From Cytophagales bacterium (GTDB lineage Bacteria > Bacteroidota > Bacteroidia > Cytophagales > Cyclobacteriaceae): a stretch of 6,550 nucleotides of DNA. Location: assembly GCA_003504855.1 (NCBI GenBank), contig DNZD01000090.1, positions 1-6,550 on the forward strand, given 5' to 3'. The translations under genes were made by a program, and so were the position numbers. Shown here one piece after another: positions 5,439 through 6,550 of the stretch. Position 1 is the stretch's first letter; each line of letters opens with the position of its first letter. The notes beneath the pieces were generated by a model. The model was given only the letters and a program-made list of their open reading frames with translations. It searched no databases and was not told the DNA's origin.

Positions 5439-6550
5439 CTACTCCTTCCTCAGCACTTGCAGCGGCGGTGTGTTGATCACTTCGCGTGAGTTGTACCAGC
5501 CAATAAAGATGGTGAGCAATACTACGGCTCCGGCGACAATGCCGAGGTCGGACCAATTCACACCCAACTGTACTTCGAAGAAGAACCGGCACAAGGCCCA
5601 TCCGCCGCCCACTGACAACAGCATCCCCGTAAGGGCGGAGAACAGGCCGAGGTAGGCATACTCTATGAGGGTGATCCAGGTAATCTGCCGTGTCCGGGCG
5701 CCGATGGTTCGCAACAGAACGTTCTCCCGGATGCGGGCAAATTTGCTGTTGACGACAGCGCCGGCCAAAACGATTAATCCGGTGATGATACTGAACATGG
5801 CCAGAAAACGTATCACGACACTGATCTTTCCGAACAACTCTTCAACAGTACTCAGGATCAAACGGAGGTCAACCAATGAAACATTGGGATAGGCAGTGAC
5901 CAACTCTTTTTGGAACAAATGAGACTCGGCTTGTTGATCAACCTTGGTCGTTACTACCCAAATCTGGGGCGCCTGCTCTAATATCCCGTTCGGGAAGACG
6001 AAGATAAAGTTTGGCGGATCTTTGGGCCATTCTACTTTTCTTATGCCCGATATCTTAACGGCCAGGGGGACACCCTGAATGTCAAACACGAGTGAGTCAC
6101 CCACATCCACTTTGAGTTCATCCTGCATACCCTCAGAAATAGTGACGGTAACAGAATCCTTTTGACCCGGACTGAATTTCTGCAAAGTGCCCTTGGTGAG
6201 CTCCTCCGAACTATGCAAACTATCGCGGTATGTTACCCGATACTCCCGGGTTAAAGCCCAGGACCGTATACGCGCTGTGGTGTCGTTGGCGATCACTTCG
6301 GTACTCCTCCCCTTCAGGGTCTTTATCCGGCAGGTAATAATCGGCACCACCTGCTTCACGGGAAGCTTATGGTGATCGAGGAGGTTAAGCACGCCTTCTT
6401 TCTGGGCTGGCTGGATGTCAAACAAGATCGTGTTTGACTGGTTGCTGTTGCCGGTAAATTCAACCTGTCCCAGCAGGCTGTGCTGAATGATGTTCAGGGT
6501 GGCGATGATAAATCCGCCCAACCCGATGGTAATCATCAACACCTGAGTCT
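5439..6550 (-). CDS. FtsX/MacB-type ABC transporter permease (YbbP-like), C-terminal part, 5' end outside the window
   Basis: The frame is open to the right edge (ACT CAG GTG TTG ATG), so the GTG at 6542 need not be a start; at least 367 residues are present. Numbered from that GTG, a membrane helix (2-20) is followed by an extracytoplasmic domain of about 220 residues, then three helices (about 244-266, 294-321 and 332-350). The segment ENVLLRTIGARTRQI (273-287) is the typical FtsX-family sequence after the first helix of the final bundle, and the protein ends PPLQVLRKE, a common ending of this family. The FDIQPAQ stretch (41-47) and a following VVPIITCRIKTLKG (65-78) resemble the middle of YbbP-like permeases of about 800 aa, which have two FtsX bundles. 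It would pair with a separate ATPase, probably upstream (beyond the right edge), and act in export or lipid/lipoprotein handling. The substrate is unknown. Confidence 0.88.
   Translation of the reverse strand, partial: TQVLMITIGLGGFIIATLNIIQHSLLGQVEFTGNSNQSNTILFDIQPAQKEGVLNLLDHHKLPVKQVVPIITCRIKTLKGRSTEVIANDTTARIRSWALTREYRVTYRDSLHSSEELTKGTLQKFSPGQKDSVTVTISEGMQDELKVDVGDSLVFDIQGVPLAVKISGIRKVEWPKDPPNFIFVFPNGILEQAPQIWVVTTKVDQQAESHLFQKELVTAYPNVSLVDLRLILSTVEELFGKISVVIRFLAMFSIITGLIVLAGAVVNSKFARIRENVLLRTIGARTRQITWITLIEYAYLGLFSALTGMLLSVGGGWALCRFFFEVQLGVNWSDLGIVAGAVVLLTIFIGWYNSREVINTPPLQVLRKE

Overview
The window looks like chromosomal DNA of a Bacteroidota bacterium, plausibly a Cytophagales-type lineage with near 50% GC. 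Supporting signs are a Bacteroidota-style lipoprotein signal (SCGSK), the absence of clear Shine-Dalgarno sequences before the starts, weak TAnnTTTG-like -7 boxes, and protein families typical of the phylum. This is judged from sequence character alone; the genus is not determinable here.

Layout. (1) Positions 1-495 hold a small element read on the minus strand. It begins with a tRNA 5' half (acceptor strand and 5' D-arm), followed by a perfect 18-bp palindrome and a tRNA anticodon stem-loop with anticodon CAT. An intact-looking 95-aa GIY-YIG nuclease gene (136-423) stands where the tRNA 3' half should be. A second copy of the same tRNA 5' end lies at the extreme left edge, so the nuclease gene sits between two direct repeats of tRNA sequence, and another unit or a true tRNA probably continues outside the window. 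(2) Positions 496-656 are intergenic and carry weak promoter candidates facing both ways. (3) Positions 657-1541 encode a lipoprotein of unknown function, closed by a strong intrinsic terminator. (4) Positions 1641-5437 form a two-gene operon: a 1008-aa half-transporter of the ABCG/ABC-2 type with N-terminal TerB-like and FHA-like domains and a very large extracytoplasmic loop, then, 2 bases later, a 255-aa DUF218 (YdcF/SanA/ElyC-type) membrane protein. (5) Positions 5439-6550 are the C-terminal part of an FtsX/MacB-type ABC permease (YbbP-like) on the minus strand. It converges on the operon with a single base between the stop codons and runs off the right edge.

The protein genes from 657 onward all concern the cell envelope: a lipoprotein, a regulated-looking exporter, a DUF218 envelope protein and a permease. 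No substrate can be named. The most unusual part is the left 0.5 kb, where a nuclease gene replaces the 3' half of a tRNA gene and a hairpin sits between the D-arm and anticodon arm. It reads as a tRNA-derived, possibly mobile or repeat-forming GIY-YIG unit.
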